Part shown: positions 29,188-38,933 of the stretch, piece after piece
Position numbering within the stretch: position 1 is the first letter of the stretch
Layout: each line of letters starts with the position of its first letter
DNA from: Haemophilus haemolyticus
GTDB lineage: Bacteria > Pseudomonadota > Gammaproteobacteria > Enterobacterales > Pasteurellaceae
Direction: 5' to 3'
Length of the DNA stretch: 64,000 nucleotides
Assembly (NCBI RefSeq): GCF_001679045.1
Contig: NZ_LYCK01000012.1
Coordinates: 310,001-374,000, forward strand
The notes under the pieces: model-generated
What the model was told of the DNA's origin: nothing
Database searches by the model: none
What the model saw: only the letters and a program-made list of their open reading frames with translations
Position numbers and translations under genes: made by a program

Positions 29188-31653
29188 TTAATCACTTAAT
29201 TGAACAGGCTCAACTTTCCAAATTCTCTCTGCATACTCTTTAATAGTGCGGTCAGATGAGAAGAAGCCCATATTCACGATATTTTGAATGGTGCTTTCAA
29301 TCCATTTGTCGCGTTGTTTGTATTTTTCATCTACGGCTTTTTGCGTTTCTACATAACTACGGAAATCAGCGAAAGCTTGATAATAATCGTGGTATTGCAA
29401 GCCTTGTAATAATTGATGATAACGTTGAGGATCTTCTGGTGAGAATTTACCCTCAATAATTTGATCCACGACTGTGCGTAATTGAGCATCGTTTTGATAG
29501 TATTCAAATGATCGATACCCTTCTCGACGAAGTTGCTCAACTTGTTCCACCGTGTTGCCGAAAATAAAGATGTTATCTTCACCCACGTTTTCCAAAATCT
29601 CTACGTTCGCACCGTCAAGTGTACCGAGTGTCAATGCGCCATTTAAGGCAAACTTCATATTACTGGTGCCAGAAGCCTCTGTGCCTGCAAGTGAAATTTG
29701 CTCTGAAATATCCGCTGCTGGGATGATAAGCTGTGCAAGGCTCACACTGTAATTTGGAATAAACACTACTTTCAAGCGACCTTTCAAACGTTCATCGTTG
29801 TTGATTACATTCGCCACATCATTGATTAAGTGAATGGTTTGTTTCGCCGCATAATAAGCTGAAGCCGCTTTACCCGCTAAAATAAATACGCGCGGTTGCC
29901 AATCTTGTTCAGGATGAGCAAGCATTTCATTGTAGCGATCAATAATATGCAATACGTTCAACATTTGACGTTTATATTCGTGAATACGTTTTACTTGAAC
30001 ATCAAATAACGCATGTGGATCAAGTTCAACACCTAATTCAGATTTCACGTATTCCGCCAATTTCACTTTGTTCGCAAATTTAATATCCGCAATCGCTTCT
30101 TTAAATGCTTTTTCTTGCGTAAATGGTTTAAGTTTTTCGATTTGACTTAAATCACAACGCCATTCTGAACCAATGTATTTATCGAATAAGTCTGCCAATT
30201 GTGGATTCGCAACGGCTAACCAACGACGAGGGGTAATACCGTTTGTCACATTGGTAAAGCGTTCTGGGAAAATACGAGCAAAGTCTGCAAAGGTTGAAGT
30301 CACCATTAAATCAGAATGGATTTCAGCAACCCCGTTAATTTTGTGTGAACCCACAACAGATAGCCATCCCATACGCACTTTACGTTGATAACCTTCTTCA
30401 ATCAATGAAACTCGACGAATAAAATCGTTATCCGTGGTGACGTAAGAACGAACATACTCTAAGAAATGATCATTGATTTCAAAAATCATCTGCAAATGAC
30501 GTGGCAAGATTTTTGCCATCATTTCTACTGGCCAAGTTTCTAATGCTTCTGACATTAAAGTATGGCAGGTGTAAGAGAAAATGTTACGCGTCATCTCCCA
30601 AGCTTTTTTCCATTCAAAACCTTCATCATCCACTAAAATACGCATTAACTCAGGAATGGCTAAAGCTGGGTGTGTGTCATTTAAATGAATTGCCACCTTA
30701 TCCGCCAAGTTTTCAAGGCTATCGTGGGTGCGTTTGTGACGGCGTAAAATATCTTGAAGTGATGCAGATACTAAGAAATACTCTTGACGTAAACGCAATT
30801 CACGGCCATTCCAAGTAGAATCATCAGGATAAAGTACGCGTGATAAGTTTTTATTTGCAGAGTGTTCTTCTAATGCGGCTAGGTGTTCACCGCGGTTAAA
30901 ATCTGCAAGATTAAATACTTCACCTGCATGAGCAGACCATAAACGTAATGTCGCAGCAGAATTATTTTGATAACCTGGAATCATTTGGTCGTAAGCAAGT
31001 GCGGTTACTTTTTCGGTATCTTGCCAAATACATTTTTTGCCTTCGAAATGAATGTTTCCACCAAATTCTACGGTAAAGCGTTTAGATGGACGAATGAACT
31101 CCCAAGGTGCACCTTTTTCAAGCCATGCATCTGGGCACTCAACTTGCTGACCATTTTCGATTTTTTGGCGGAACATACCATATTCATAACGAATACCGTA
31201 GCCCATACCAGGTAAACCAAGGGTCGCAATAGAATCCATAAAACAAGCGGCTAAACGACCTAAACCACCATTACCCAAGCCAGGATCAACTTCTTTTTCT
31301 AAAACTTCTTCTAAATCCACATTTAATTCAGATAAGGCTTCTTGTGCTAATCCATAAATACCTTCTGCGATCATGGCATTAGAAAGAGTACGTCCAATTA
31401 AGAACTCCATTGAAAGGTAGTAAACACGGCGAGCATCTTCTGCTCGAGTTTGGCGAGCTGTGGTAATCCACCCTTCTGTTACTAAGTCACGCACAGCGTG
31501 GAGCGTTGCGTTAAGCCAATCGCGTTGGCTCGCTTCACGCGGAGAGCGACCAATTAAAAAAATAAGCTTATAAACAATTGATTTTTTGATTGCCTCAACA
31601 GTCATTTGTGGGCGATTGTATAGGAATGGAGAATCAAAATTATCCATTATCAT
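29188..31653 (-). CDS. glgP: Glycogen phosphorylase
   Basis: An 821-residue family 35 phosphorylase that releases glucose 1-phosphate from the non-reducing ends of glycogen. The pyridoxal phosphate lysine is in SNMKFALNG near residue 660, after GTEASGTSN, and [15 protein letters not shown] near residue 130 is the glucosyl site. Length is usual (about 815). The first ATG at 31653 has AGG eight bases upstream; a second ATG lies two codons later. It is the last gene of the operon, 240 bp after glgA, and the gap has a weak hairpin but no clear promoter. A USS core lies at 30997-31005. Confidence 0.96.
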   Translation of the reverse strand: MIMDNFDSPFLYNRPQMTVEAIKKSIVYKLIFLIGRSPREASQRDWLNATLHAVRDLVTEGWITTARQTRAEDARRVYYLSMEFLIGRTLSNAMIAEGIYGLAQEALSELNVDLEEVLEKEVDPGLGNGGLGRLAACFMDSIATLGLPGMGYGIRYEYGMFRQKIENGQQVECPDAWLEKGAPWEFIRPSKRFTVEFGGNIHFEGKKCIWQDTEKVTALAYDQMIPGYQNNSAATLRLWSAHAGEVFNLADFNRGEHLAALEEHSANKNLSRVLYPDDSTWNGRELRLRQEYFLVSASLQDILRRHKRTHDSLENLADKVAIHLNDTHPALAIPELMRILVDDEGFEWKKAWEMTRNIFSYTCHTLMSEALETWPVEMMAKILPRHLQMIFEINDHFLEYVRSYVTTDNDFIRRVSLIEEGYQRKVRMGWLSVVGSHKINGVAEIHSDLMVTSTFADFARIFPERFTNVTNGITPRRWLAVANPQLADLFDKYIGSEWRCDLSQIEKLKPFTQEKAFKEAIADIKFANKVKLAEYVKSELGVELDPHALFDVQVKRIHEYKRQMLNVLHIIDRYNEMLAHPEQDWQPRVFILAGKAASAYYAAKQTIHLINDVANVINNDERLKGRLKVVFIPNYSVSLAQLIIPAADISEQISLAGTEASGTSNMKFALNGALTLGTLDGANVEILENVGEDNIFIFGNTVEQVEQLRREGYRSFEYYQNDAQLRTVVDQIIEGKFSPEDPQRYHQLLQGLQYHDYYQAFADFRSYVETQKAVDEKYKQRDKWIESTIQNIVNMGFFSSDRTIKEYAERIWKVEPVQLSD

Positions 31654-31893
31654 AAGTAAAACCTCGGTTTGAATGTTAAAAAATTATCTATAATAAAAGA
31701 GATGTTGATTTAAAAATTCACGCACATTTCAAAAAATCAATCGAAATAGACCGCTCTTTGTATCCGAGAACCTTTATACCTCTAATAAATTCGTTCGAAT
31801 TTTATGCTTATTTTGTCGAAAAACAAGCATAATCACAGAGCTTGCAACAATAATCTACAAACAGACTGTTGCCCTTAACGTTTATAAATAAAA

Positions 31894-33324
31894 CTACAAA
31901 CGTTCATAAAGCGCACGATATTGTTCTGCTGCTTTACGCCAGCTGAAATCTTGTGCCATCGCATTCGCTCGCAATGCTGACCAGACTCTCGGTTTTTGCC
32001 AAATATCAAACGCTTGTTGGATACTTCTGCGTAAATCTTCAGCGGTAGCTTGCTCAAACACAAAACCAGTTGCCGTGCGATCTTTAATATTTTCAGGAGT
32101 GCTATCCACCACCGTATCGGCTAAACCACCCGTTTTACGAACAAGAGGAAGTGTGCCATATTGCAAACCATAAAGTTGTGTTAAGCCACAAGGCTCAAAA
32201 CGACTTGGCACTAAAATCACATCACCACCTGCCACTAATAAATGTGACAGTGTTTCATCGTAACCAATTTTGACTGCAACATTTTGTGGATAACGTTCAG
32301 CAAGCTCACGAATACCTTGTTCAAAGTGCGGTGCGCCAGAACCTAAAATCATCAACTGACCGCCTTGTTTTACAATTTCATCCGCACTTTCAATCAATAA
32401 ATCCACGCCTTTTTGCTCGGTTAAGCGGGTTACCATCACAAATGCCAATGCATTTTCATCTTGCGGTAAATTAAAATAAGCCTGCAGTTCAGCTTTATTC
32501 TGTTTTTTACCTGCCATATGTTTCAATTTGTAACGATGCTGAATATATTGATCGGCATTTGGATGCCAAATATTTTCATCAACACCATTAAGAATCCCCA
32601 CTAAACGCCCTTGAGATTTTAAACCAGAAAGTAAGCCTTCTAAGCCATAGGCAAATTCAGGTGTTGTAATCTCTTTGGCATATGTTGGGCTTACTGCTGT
32701 GCTCGCATCGGAGTAAAATAAGCCAGCTTTTAAATAGGAAATCTGTCCAAATAACTCTAAACCATCAACATTAAACATGCCTGCTGGCAATCCAATTTCA
32801 AATAAATGCTGATAATGGAATTGTCCTTGATACGCTAAATTATGGATTGTAAATACGGATTTTGCTGGGCGGCCTTTATTAAATAAGTAAGCGGCACATA
32901 AACCTGCATGCCAATCATGAGCGTGAACCACATCCGCACGCCACCAGCTATCTAAACCAGTAGATAATTCAGCACCAACCCAACCAAGTAAGGCAAAGCG
33001 TTTATAGTTATCACCATAATCATTATAGTAACAATCGTGATATGGATTCCCCTCACGCGCATATAAATGTGGCGCATCGATTAAATAAACGCCTACGCCA
33101 TTATATTCGCTGTAGCGCAACACCACATGTCCCGCAAAATTATCAAATTCAGCCACAACTTGTGTATTAGAAATACCTGCAGAAATAGCTGGATAAGCAG
33201 GTAATAAAATACGTGCATCAAGCCCTATTTGATTTTGGGCTTGCGGTAAAGCCCCTAAAACATCGGCTAAACCGCCTGTTTTGAGGAGCGGATAAAATTC
33301 TGAGCAAACGTGTAAAACTTTCAT
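31894..33324 (-). CDS. glgA: Glycogen synthase
   Basis: A 476-residue GT5 enzyme that transfers glucose from ADP-glucose to the growing glycogen chain. The N-terminal KTGGLADV motif (residues 15-22) binds ADP-glucose. The second KTGGLADT motif and SRFEPCGLTQLYGLQYG are near residues 375-400. Length equals the E. coli protein (477). It follows glgC after about 106 bp, which contain a USS dyad terminator and a hairpin related to the mukFE element. A USS core lies at 32324-32332 inside the gene. Confidence 0.96.
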   Translation of the reverse strand: MKVLHVCSEFYPLLKTGGLADVLGALPQAQNQIGLDARILLPAYPAISAGISNTQVVAEFDNFAGHVVLRYSEYNGVGVYLIDAPHLYAREGNPYHDCYYNDYGDNYKRFALLGWVGAELSTGLDSWWRADVVHAHDWHAGLCAAYLFNKGRPAKSVFTIHNLAYQGQFHYQHLFEIGLPAGMFNVDGLELFGQISYLKAGLFYSDASTAVSPTYAKEITTPEFAYGLEGLLSGLKSQGRLVGILNGVDENIWHPNADQYIQHRYKLKHMAGKKQNKAELQAYFNLPQDENALAFVMVTRLTEQKGVDLLIESADEIVKQGGQLMILGSGAPHFEQGIRELAERYPQNVAVKIGYDETLSHLLVAGGDVILVPSRFEPCGLTQLYGLQYGTLPLVRKTGGLADTVVDSTPENIKDRTATGFVFEQATAEDLRRSIQQAFDIWQKPRVWSALRANAMAQDFSWRKAAEQYRALYERL

Positions 33325-33370
33325 TTAATTTTTATTTTCCCTATAAAACATAAATAACGCTCGATCAACT

Positions 33371-33392
33371 CCCTTCTTTAGAAAAGAGGGGG
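33371..33392. repeat. Hairpin related to the mukF-mukE element
   Basis: CCCTTCTTTAGAAAAGAGGG resembles one arm of the element at 276-430 (CCCCTCTTTGCTAAAGAGGGG). Only one arm is present here, so it may be a solo remnant. Confidence 0.4.
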
Positions 33393-33397
33393 GTATA

Positions 33398-33423
33398 AAG
33401 TGCGGTCAAAATTTACCGCACTT
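33398..33423. terminator. USS inverted pair between glgC and glgA
   Basis: USS cores 33398-33406 and 33415-33423 form a stem with an 8-nt loop. The T-run on the minus side is poor, so it may only partly stop transcription between glgC and glgA. Confidence 0.5.
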
Positions 33424-33430
33424 TTCATCA

Positions 33431-34732
33431 TTAATCTAAATGCTCTTCAGAGACGACTTCTTCCCCTTCTAATTTTTTCAGCATTTTCGGGGTAACTAGA
33501 ATAACTTTACCAGTTGAACTGATACGGAATCGTTTTTTATCTTCTTCTATATTCACACCAATTTCCATGCCATCCGGAATAATACATTCACGGTCGAGAA
33601 TACAGTTTTTCAATATACAATTCTTACCGATTTTAACTTGTGGCAATACCACGCAATGATCCACTTTTGAGAAAGCATCAATTTTAACGCGATCGAATAG
33701 CACAGAATTACTGATAGACGCATCAGTAATGACACAACCGCCGCCAATTAAAGAATTATCGACTGGATGAACATTTGAATTTTTGTAGAAGAATTTTGAC
33801 GGATAAGCTTGAATTGGATTACCGCGAATTGGCCAACTTTGATCATAAATATCAAGCTGTGGATTTTCAGATACTAAATCAATATTAGATTGCCAAAAGC
33901 TATCTAATGTACCCACATCACGCCAATAAATTTCACCTTCAGTATTACGTCCCATGCAAGAACGGCTGAAAGGATGCGCATAAAGGGTTTCTTCCGCTAA
34001 ACATTTTGGTAATACATCTTTACCGAAATCGTGGCTAGTTTGTGGTGTATTGACCTCTCTCTCCAACATTTTGTAAAGATAATCTGCATCAAACACATAA
34101 ATCCCCATTGATGCGAGTGAAACATCAGGTTTACCTACCATTGCTGGCGGATCTTTTGGTTTTTCAACAAAGGCTTTGACTTTTAAATTTTCGTTTACCG
34201 CCATGACACCAAATTCATGTGCTTCAGAGCGTGGTACTTCAATACAACCCACCGTACATTTTGCACCGCTGTTCACATGGTCCATCAACATGACGCTATA
34301 GTCTTGTTTGTAAATATGGTCACCCGCCAAGATCAAAACATATTTAGGGCGATAGTGATCACGAATAATCGCCATATTTTGATAAACCGCATCCGCCGTA
34401 CCACGATACCAAGTTGAATCATCAATTTGTTGACGAGCAGGAAGCATATCAACAAACTCCCCTTTTTCTTGTGGTAAGAAAGACCAACCAGTTTGCAAAT
34501 GACGAAGTAAAGAGTGAGCTGCATATTGAGTCACTACCCCAATTCGGTTTAAACCAGAGTTAATACAGTTAGAAAGTGCAAAGTCAATAATACGGCGATT
34601 ACCACCAAAATAAAGGGCGGGTTTTGCACGTTTATCCGTAAGTTCATGCAAGCGTGAACCACGTCCACCCGCAAGAATAAGCACCAAAGTATTTTTAACT
34701 AAATCATATTTGTTAAGGTCGCCAGCTTTCAT
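33431..34732 (-). CDS. glgC: Glucose-1-phosphate adenylyltransferase (ADP-glucose pyrophosphorylase)
   Basis: 433 residues from the ATG at 34732, chosen for its GGAG site six bases upstream. An ATG at 34744 (437 residues) is possible and may be the start used in other annotations; one at 34765 would overlap glgX. The enzyme makes ADP-glucose from glucose 1-phosphate and ATP, the committed step of glycogen synthesis. LILAGGRGSRLHELTDKRAKPA near the N-terminus is the nucleotidyl-transfer motif, and a left-handed beta-helix allosteric domain forms the C-terminal third. It is 22 bp downstream of glgX. Confidence 0.95.
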   Translation of the reverse strand: MKAGDLNKYDLVKNTLVLILAGGRGSRLHELTDKRAKPALYFGGNRRIIDFALSNCINSGLNRIGVVTQYAAHSLLRHLQTGWSFLPQEKGEFVDMLPARQQIDDSTWYRGTADAVYQNMAIIRDHYRPKYVLILAGDHIYKQDYSVMLMDHVNSGAKCTVGCIEVPRSEAHEFGVMAVNENLKVKAFVEKPKDPPAMVGKPDVSLASMGIYVFDADYLYKMLEREVNTPQTSHDFGKDVLPKCLAEETLYAHPFSRSCMGRNTEGEIYWRDVGTLDSFWQSNIDLVSENPQLDIYDQSWPIRGNPIQAYPSKFFYKNSNVHPVDNSLIGGGCVITDASISNSVLFDRVKIDAFSKVDHCVVLPQVKIGKNCILKNCILDRECIIPDGMEIGVNIEEDKKRFRISSTGKVILVTPKMLKKLEGEEVVSEEHLD

Positions 34733-34754
34733 AAGGATCTCCATAGTCTTATAG

Positions 34755-36731
34755 TTATTCGTCACTCAGCATACAAAAGCCCATTGAGCTAAGCTCTGCT
34801 TGTTGTGCATCGAGGGTTAAATTATGTGTGCCGATTTGAGGTGTCCATTTTCCATCAGGTAAGCGAAACACCTGCCATTCGGCTTTGGCATTAATCAATA
34901 AAAGACAATGCTTATCTAAAACTACTTGTAATGCTTTGGTTTGTTGATTTTGCCAATCGTCAACTGTCATCTGGTTACCGTGAATGTTAAGCCATTGCAC
35001 ATTGTCACCTGACCACCATTGATTCCGATTTAAACTACCAATTTGCTTACGCGCCGCAATCGTTTGCTTGGTAAGTTCAAATAATTCCTTGTTAAAATTT
35101 ACCCATTTCAACCAAGTAATCTCGTTATCTTGGCAATAGGCATTATTGTTACCATATTGAGTGTTGCCGAACTCATCGCCTGCCAAAAGCATAGGCGTGC
35201 CATTCGCAAGCAATAAACTCATTAATAATCCACTTTGTGCAAAAGTGCGGTTATTTTCCACCGCACTTTTTTGCGGTTCAGAAAGGGATTCAGTAGAACC
35301 TTCTACCCCATGGTTATAACTGTAATTTTCATTGCGACCATCACGATTTTCTTCGCCATTCGCTTCGTTATGTTTTTCGTTATAACTCACTAAATCTTGC
35401 ATGACGAAACCATCATGGGCGGTAATAAAATTAAGCGTTGTGTGTGGCAAGCGATCATTTTTCTTAAATAAATCGCTAGAACCTGCAAAGCGTTCAGCAA
35501 ATGCACCGATTTCGCCACTTTTCCATAACCAAAAACGGCAAAGATCATCACGAAAACGATCATTCCATTCCGCAAAGTAATTTGGGAAATTTCCGACTTG
35601 ATAGCCGTAATGTCCTATATCCCAAGGCTCTGCAATCAATTTAATATTTTGTAAACTTGGCTTATTTTTTATGTCAGTAAAAAGCTGAGCCTGTGCATTA
35701 AAATCTGGTGTATCACGCCCGAGCACGGAGGCTAAATCAAATCGAAAACCATCAACATGACACTGTTCAGCCCAATAACGTAAACAATCTACAACCCATT
35801 TTCTCCCAATATCAGAGGATAAATTGAGCATATTGCCGCAGCCTGTCCAATTGATATAACGCCCTTGATCGTTGCGCCAATAGTAAGTTTGATCATCAAT
35901 ACCACGCTGGCAGAATGTTGGGTAAGTTTGCTCTGATTCTGCTGAATGGTTAAACACCACATCTAAAATAACTTCAATACCCGCATTGTGAAATGACTTC
36001 ACCATCGCTTTAAATTCAGCTAATGGATTATTTGTTGCCGCATATTTAGGTTCCACCGCAAACATGGCTAAGGGATTGTATCCCCAATAATTTTGTAAGC
36101 CTCGTACCTGTAAGTGCGGTTCATTTATATGGAAATTTACAGGCAGCAATTCCACTGCTGTCACACCTAGTTCTTTTAAATAAGCTAAATTAGTAGGATG
36201 ACTTAAGCCCGCATAGGTGCCCCGTAATTCAGCGGGAATCTTGTCGTTAAGTTGGCTAAAACCTTTAACGTGCAATTCATACACAATGGTTTTCGCCCAA
36301 GGCGTATTGGGTGCTGTTTCATTTTCCCAATCAAAATCTTCTGAAATAATCACCGCTCTTGGCGCAATATGAGCATTATCCCGATGATCATTCATTAAGA
36401 ACCAAGAACGACTTTCTTCGGTAATTAAATCATGTTTACCATTCACCGCTTTCGCATAAGGATCGAGCATTAATTTATTTGGATTGGCATATTCACCATG
36501 AATGCGGAATCCATATTCTGCCCCAACCTCAACGCCTTCTACAGCTAAATGCCATATATTATTTGTGCGAACCATAGGAAAACGCGTTTCCTTATCGCCA
36601 TCAAACAGGCAAAGTTCAACACCACTCGCTGCACCAGAGAATAGTGCAAAATTAGTCACCTTCACGCCATTCTCGGTGAATATTGAATAGCCCATTGGCA
36701 CTGGTTTGCCGTTGTTATAAATCGTAAACAT
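34755..36731 (-). CDS. glgX: Glycogen debranching enzyme (GH13 isoamylase type)
   Basis: A 658-residue enzyme that hydrolyses alpha-1,6 branches left by phosphorylase. N-terminal CBM48 domain (about 10-100), then a GH13 barrel with GFRFDLASVLG (nucleophile Asp), LIAEPWDIG (acid Glu) and ITAHDGFVMQDL (third Asp), then a small C-terminal beta domain. Length matches E. coli GlgX (657). It starts 3 bp after the glgB stop. An inverted USS pair (35243-35268) lies inside the coding sequence and encodes SAVENNRT. Confidence 0.96.
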   Translation of the reverse strand: MFTIYNNGKPVPMGYSIFTENGVKVTNFALFSGAASGVELCLFDGDKETRFPMVRTNNIWHLAVEGVEVGAEYGFRIHGEYANPNKLMLDPYAKAVNGKHDLITEESRSWFLMNDHRDNAHIAPRAVIISEDFDWENETAPNTPWAKTIVYELHVKGFSQLNDKIPAELRGTYAGLSHPTNLAYLKELGVTAVELLPVNFHINEPHLQVRGLQNYWGYNPLAMFAVEPKYAATNNPLAEFKAMVKSFHNAGIEVILDVVFNHSAESEQTYPTFCQRGIDDQTYYWRNDQGRYINWTGCGNMLNLSSDIGRKWVVDCLRYWAEQCHVDGFRFDLASVLGRDTPDFNAQAQLFTDIKNKPSLQNIKLIAEPWDIGHYGYQVGNFPNYFAEWNDRFRDDLCRFWLWKSGEIGAFAERFAGSSDLFKKNDRLPHTTLNFITAHDGFVMQDLVSYNEKHNEANGEENRDGRNENYSYNHGVEGSTESLSEPQKSAVENNRTFAQSGLLMSLLLANGTPMLLAGDEFGNTQYGNNNAYCQDNEITWLKWVNFNKELFELTKQTIAARKQIGSLNRNQWWSGDNVQWLNIHGNQMTVDDWQNQQTKALQVVLDKHCLLLINAKAEWQVFRLPDGKWTPQIGTHNLTLDAQQAELSSMGFCMLSDE

Positions 36732-36734
36732 ATC

Positions 36735-38924
36735 TTACAAATTGTATTTCAAATAAACTGTCGCCAATGGTGGAATAGAAATCGAAATAGAATTTTCTCG
36801 TCCATGGCTTTCAATTTCTTCAGTTGTTACATAGCCAAAATTGCCTACGTTGGAGCCCTGATAATACATAGAATCAGTATTCAGAATTTCTTCATAAGTG
36901 CCCGCAACATTTACCCCAATACGATAATTATGGCGAGGCACAGGGGTGAAGTTACTGATGACAATAATGCGCTCACCATTTGAGCTGCGACGCTCAAAAG
37001 CAAATACAGAATTTGCTGCATCATCAACGACAAGCCAATCAAAGCCTTCAGGTGAATAATCCAGTTCAAAGAGCGGTGAGTTTTCTCGGTAAATGTGATT
37101 CAAGTCTTTTACTAATTTCAATACGCCTTTATGCCAGCCACCACCGACATTTTCATCCAGCAAGAACCAGTCCAAACTTTCTTCGTAATTCCACTCACGA
37201 CCTTGAGCAAATTCATTGCCCATAAAGAGCAATTTTTTACCTGGGTGCCCCCACATGTAACCGTAGTAAGCGCGTAAGTTCGCAAATTTTTGCCATGCGT
37301 CTCCCGGCATTTTATCGAGGAGCGAATATTTGCCATGCACCACCTCATCATGTGAAAGCGGTAGCACAAAATTTTCGCTGTATTGATACATCATCCCAAA
37401 AGTCATTTTATTGTGATGATATTGGCGGTAAATTGGGTCAAGCTGCATATAGGCGAGCGTATCGTTCATCCAGCCCATATTCCATTTGAAATTGAAACCT
37501 AATCCGCCGTTTTCGCTTGGGTGGGTTACGCCAGCAAAAGAGGTAGATTCTTCCGCAATAGAAATAGCACCCGCCATTTCGCTGTGAATTTTCCAGTTGG
37601 TATGTTTTAAAAATTCAATAGCTTCTAAGTTTTCACGTCCACCATATTGATTTGGAATCCACTCACCTTCCGCACGGCTGTAATCTCGGTAAATCATAGA
37701 AGCCACTGCATCCACGCGAATACCATCTACACCAAAGCGTTCAAGCCAATACAGGGCATTACTGGATAAGAAATTTTTGACCTCATTACGCCCATAGTTA
37801 TAAATCAAGGTATTCCAATCTTGATGATAACCTTCGCGAGGATCTTCATGCTCATACAAGGCTGTGCCATCAAATGCAACTAAACCATGCGTATCACTTG
37901 GGAAATGACCTGGCACCCAATCTAAAATCACGTTGATGCCTGCTTCGTGAGCACGTTTTACTAAACGGCGGAATGCCTCAGGTGAACCAAAGCGACTGGT
38001 TGGAGAATAAAGTCCAAGTGGTTGATAGCCCCAAGAACCATCAAACGGAAATTCAGAAAGCGGCAAAAATTCAATGTGAGTAAAACCCATCTCTTTTACA
38101 TAAGGAATGAGTTCATCAGCAATTTGATCGTAATCTAGCCAAAAATTATTTTCTAAATTACGACGCCAAGATCCTAAATGCACTTCATAAATGGAAATCG
38201 GTTGATTGGCTTGATTTGCTTGACGACGTTGTTCCGTCATTTCCACCACATTTGGTAATGCACTCACTTGCGATGCAGTATCAGGGCGAAGTTGCGAACC
38301 AAAGGCAAATGGATCGGCTTTCAAACGAAGATTGCCATGGCAATCAATTAATTCAAACTTATAGAGCTGTCCTAAACTGGCTTTTGGTAAAAAGAGCTCC
38401 CAAACACCACTTTTTAGATGAAAACGCATAGGATGACGGCGACCATCCCAATAGTTGAAATCACCCACAATAGAAACTCGTCTTGCATTAGGTGCCCACA
38501 AGCGGAAATTCACCCCGCTCACACTATCACATTCCATAAAATGCGCCCCAAGCACTTCATACGGGCGAAGCATAGAACCTTCAGAAAGTAGCCATTGTTC
38601 TAAATCATCAATCATGGGATGAAAACGATAAGGATCTTCGACTATTTGCGATTCATTTCCCCAAAAAACCTGTAATTGATAAGCAAAAAAATGACGACAA
38701 TTTGGAATTACACCAACAAAAAAGCCACGCTCATCGACACAACCTAGTTCCGTTATTTCTTTACCACTTTCACGCTCAATTACCACCACTCGATTGGCAT
38801 CTGGCAACAACGTACGAATTTCAATTCCTCGCTCAGTTTCGTGCATACCAAGCGTAGCAAAAGGATCGCCATTGCTCGCATTAAAAAAACCATCAATAAT
38901 TGCTTGTGTTACTGCGGTTGTCAT
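36735..38924 (-). CDS. glgB: 1,4-alpha-glucan branching enzyme
   Basis: A 729-residue GH13 enzyme that makes alpha-1,6 branches in glycogen. Order: N1 beta domain, CBM48 (about 125-210), catalytic barrel with [15 protein letters not shown] (nucleophile Asp near 405), a glutamate in [15 protein letters not shown] (about 455) and [12 protein letters not shown] (about 525), and a C-terminal beta domain. It has the AAGGAG ribosome site before the ATG. It lies between malQ (9-bp gap) and glgX (3-bp gap). Confidence 0.97.
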   Translation of the reverse strand: MTTAVTQAIIDGFFNASNGDPFATLGMHETERGIEIRTLLPDANRVVVIERESGKEITELGCVDERGFFVGVIPNCRHFFAYQLQVFWGNESQIVEDPYRFHPMIDDLEQWLLSEGSMLRPYEVLGAHFMECDSVSGVNFRLWAPNARRVSIVGDFNYWDGRRHPMRFHLKSGVWELFLPKASLGQLYKFELIDCHGNLRLKADPFAFGSQLRPDTASQVSALPNVVEMTEQRRQANQANQPISIYEVHLGSWRRNLENNFWLDYDQIADELIPYVKEMGFTHIEFLPLSEFPFDGSWGYQPLGLYSPTSRFGSPEAFRRLVKRAHEAGINVILDWVPGHFPSDTHGLVAFDGTALYEHEDPREGYHQDWNTLIYNYGRNEVKNFLSSNALYWLERFGVDGIRVDAVASMIYRDYSRAEGEWIPNQYGGRENLEAIEFLKHTNWKIHSEMAGAISIAEESTSFAGVTHPSENGGLGFNFKWNMGWMNDTLAYMQLDPIYRQYHHNKMTFGMMYQYSENFVLPLSHDEVVHGKYSLLDKMPGDAWQKFANLRAYYGYMWGHPGKKLLFMGNEFAQGREWNYEESLDWFLLDENVGGGWHKGVLKLVKDLNHIYRENSPLFELDYSPEGFDWLVVDDAANSVFAFERRSSNGERIIVISNFTPVPRHNYRIGVNVAGTYEEILNTDSMYYQGSNVGNFGYVTTEEIESHGRENSISISIPPLATVYLKYNL

Positions 38925-38933
38925 ATTTACTCC

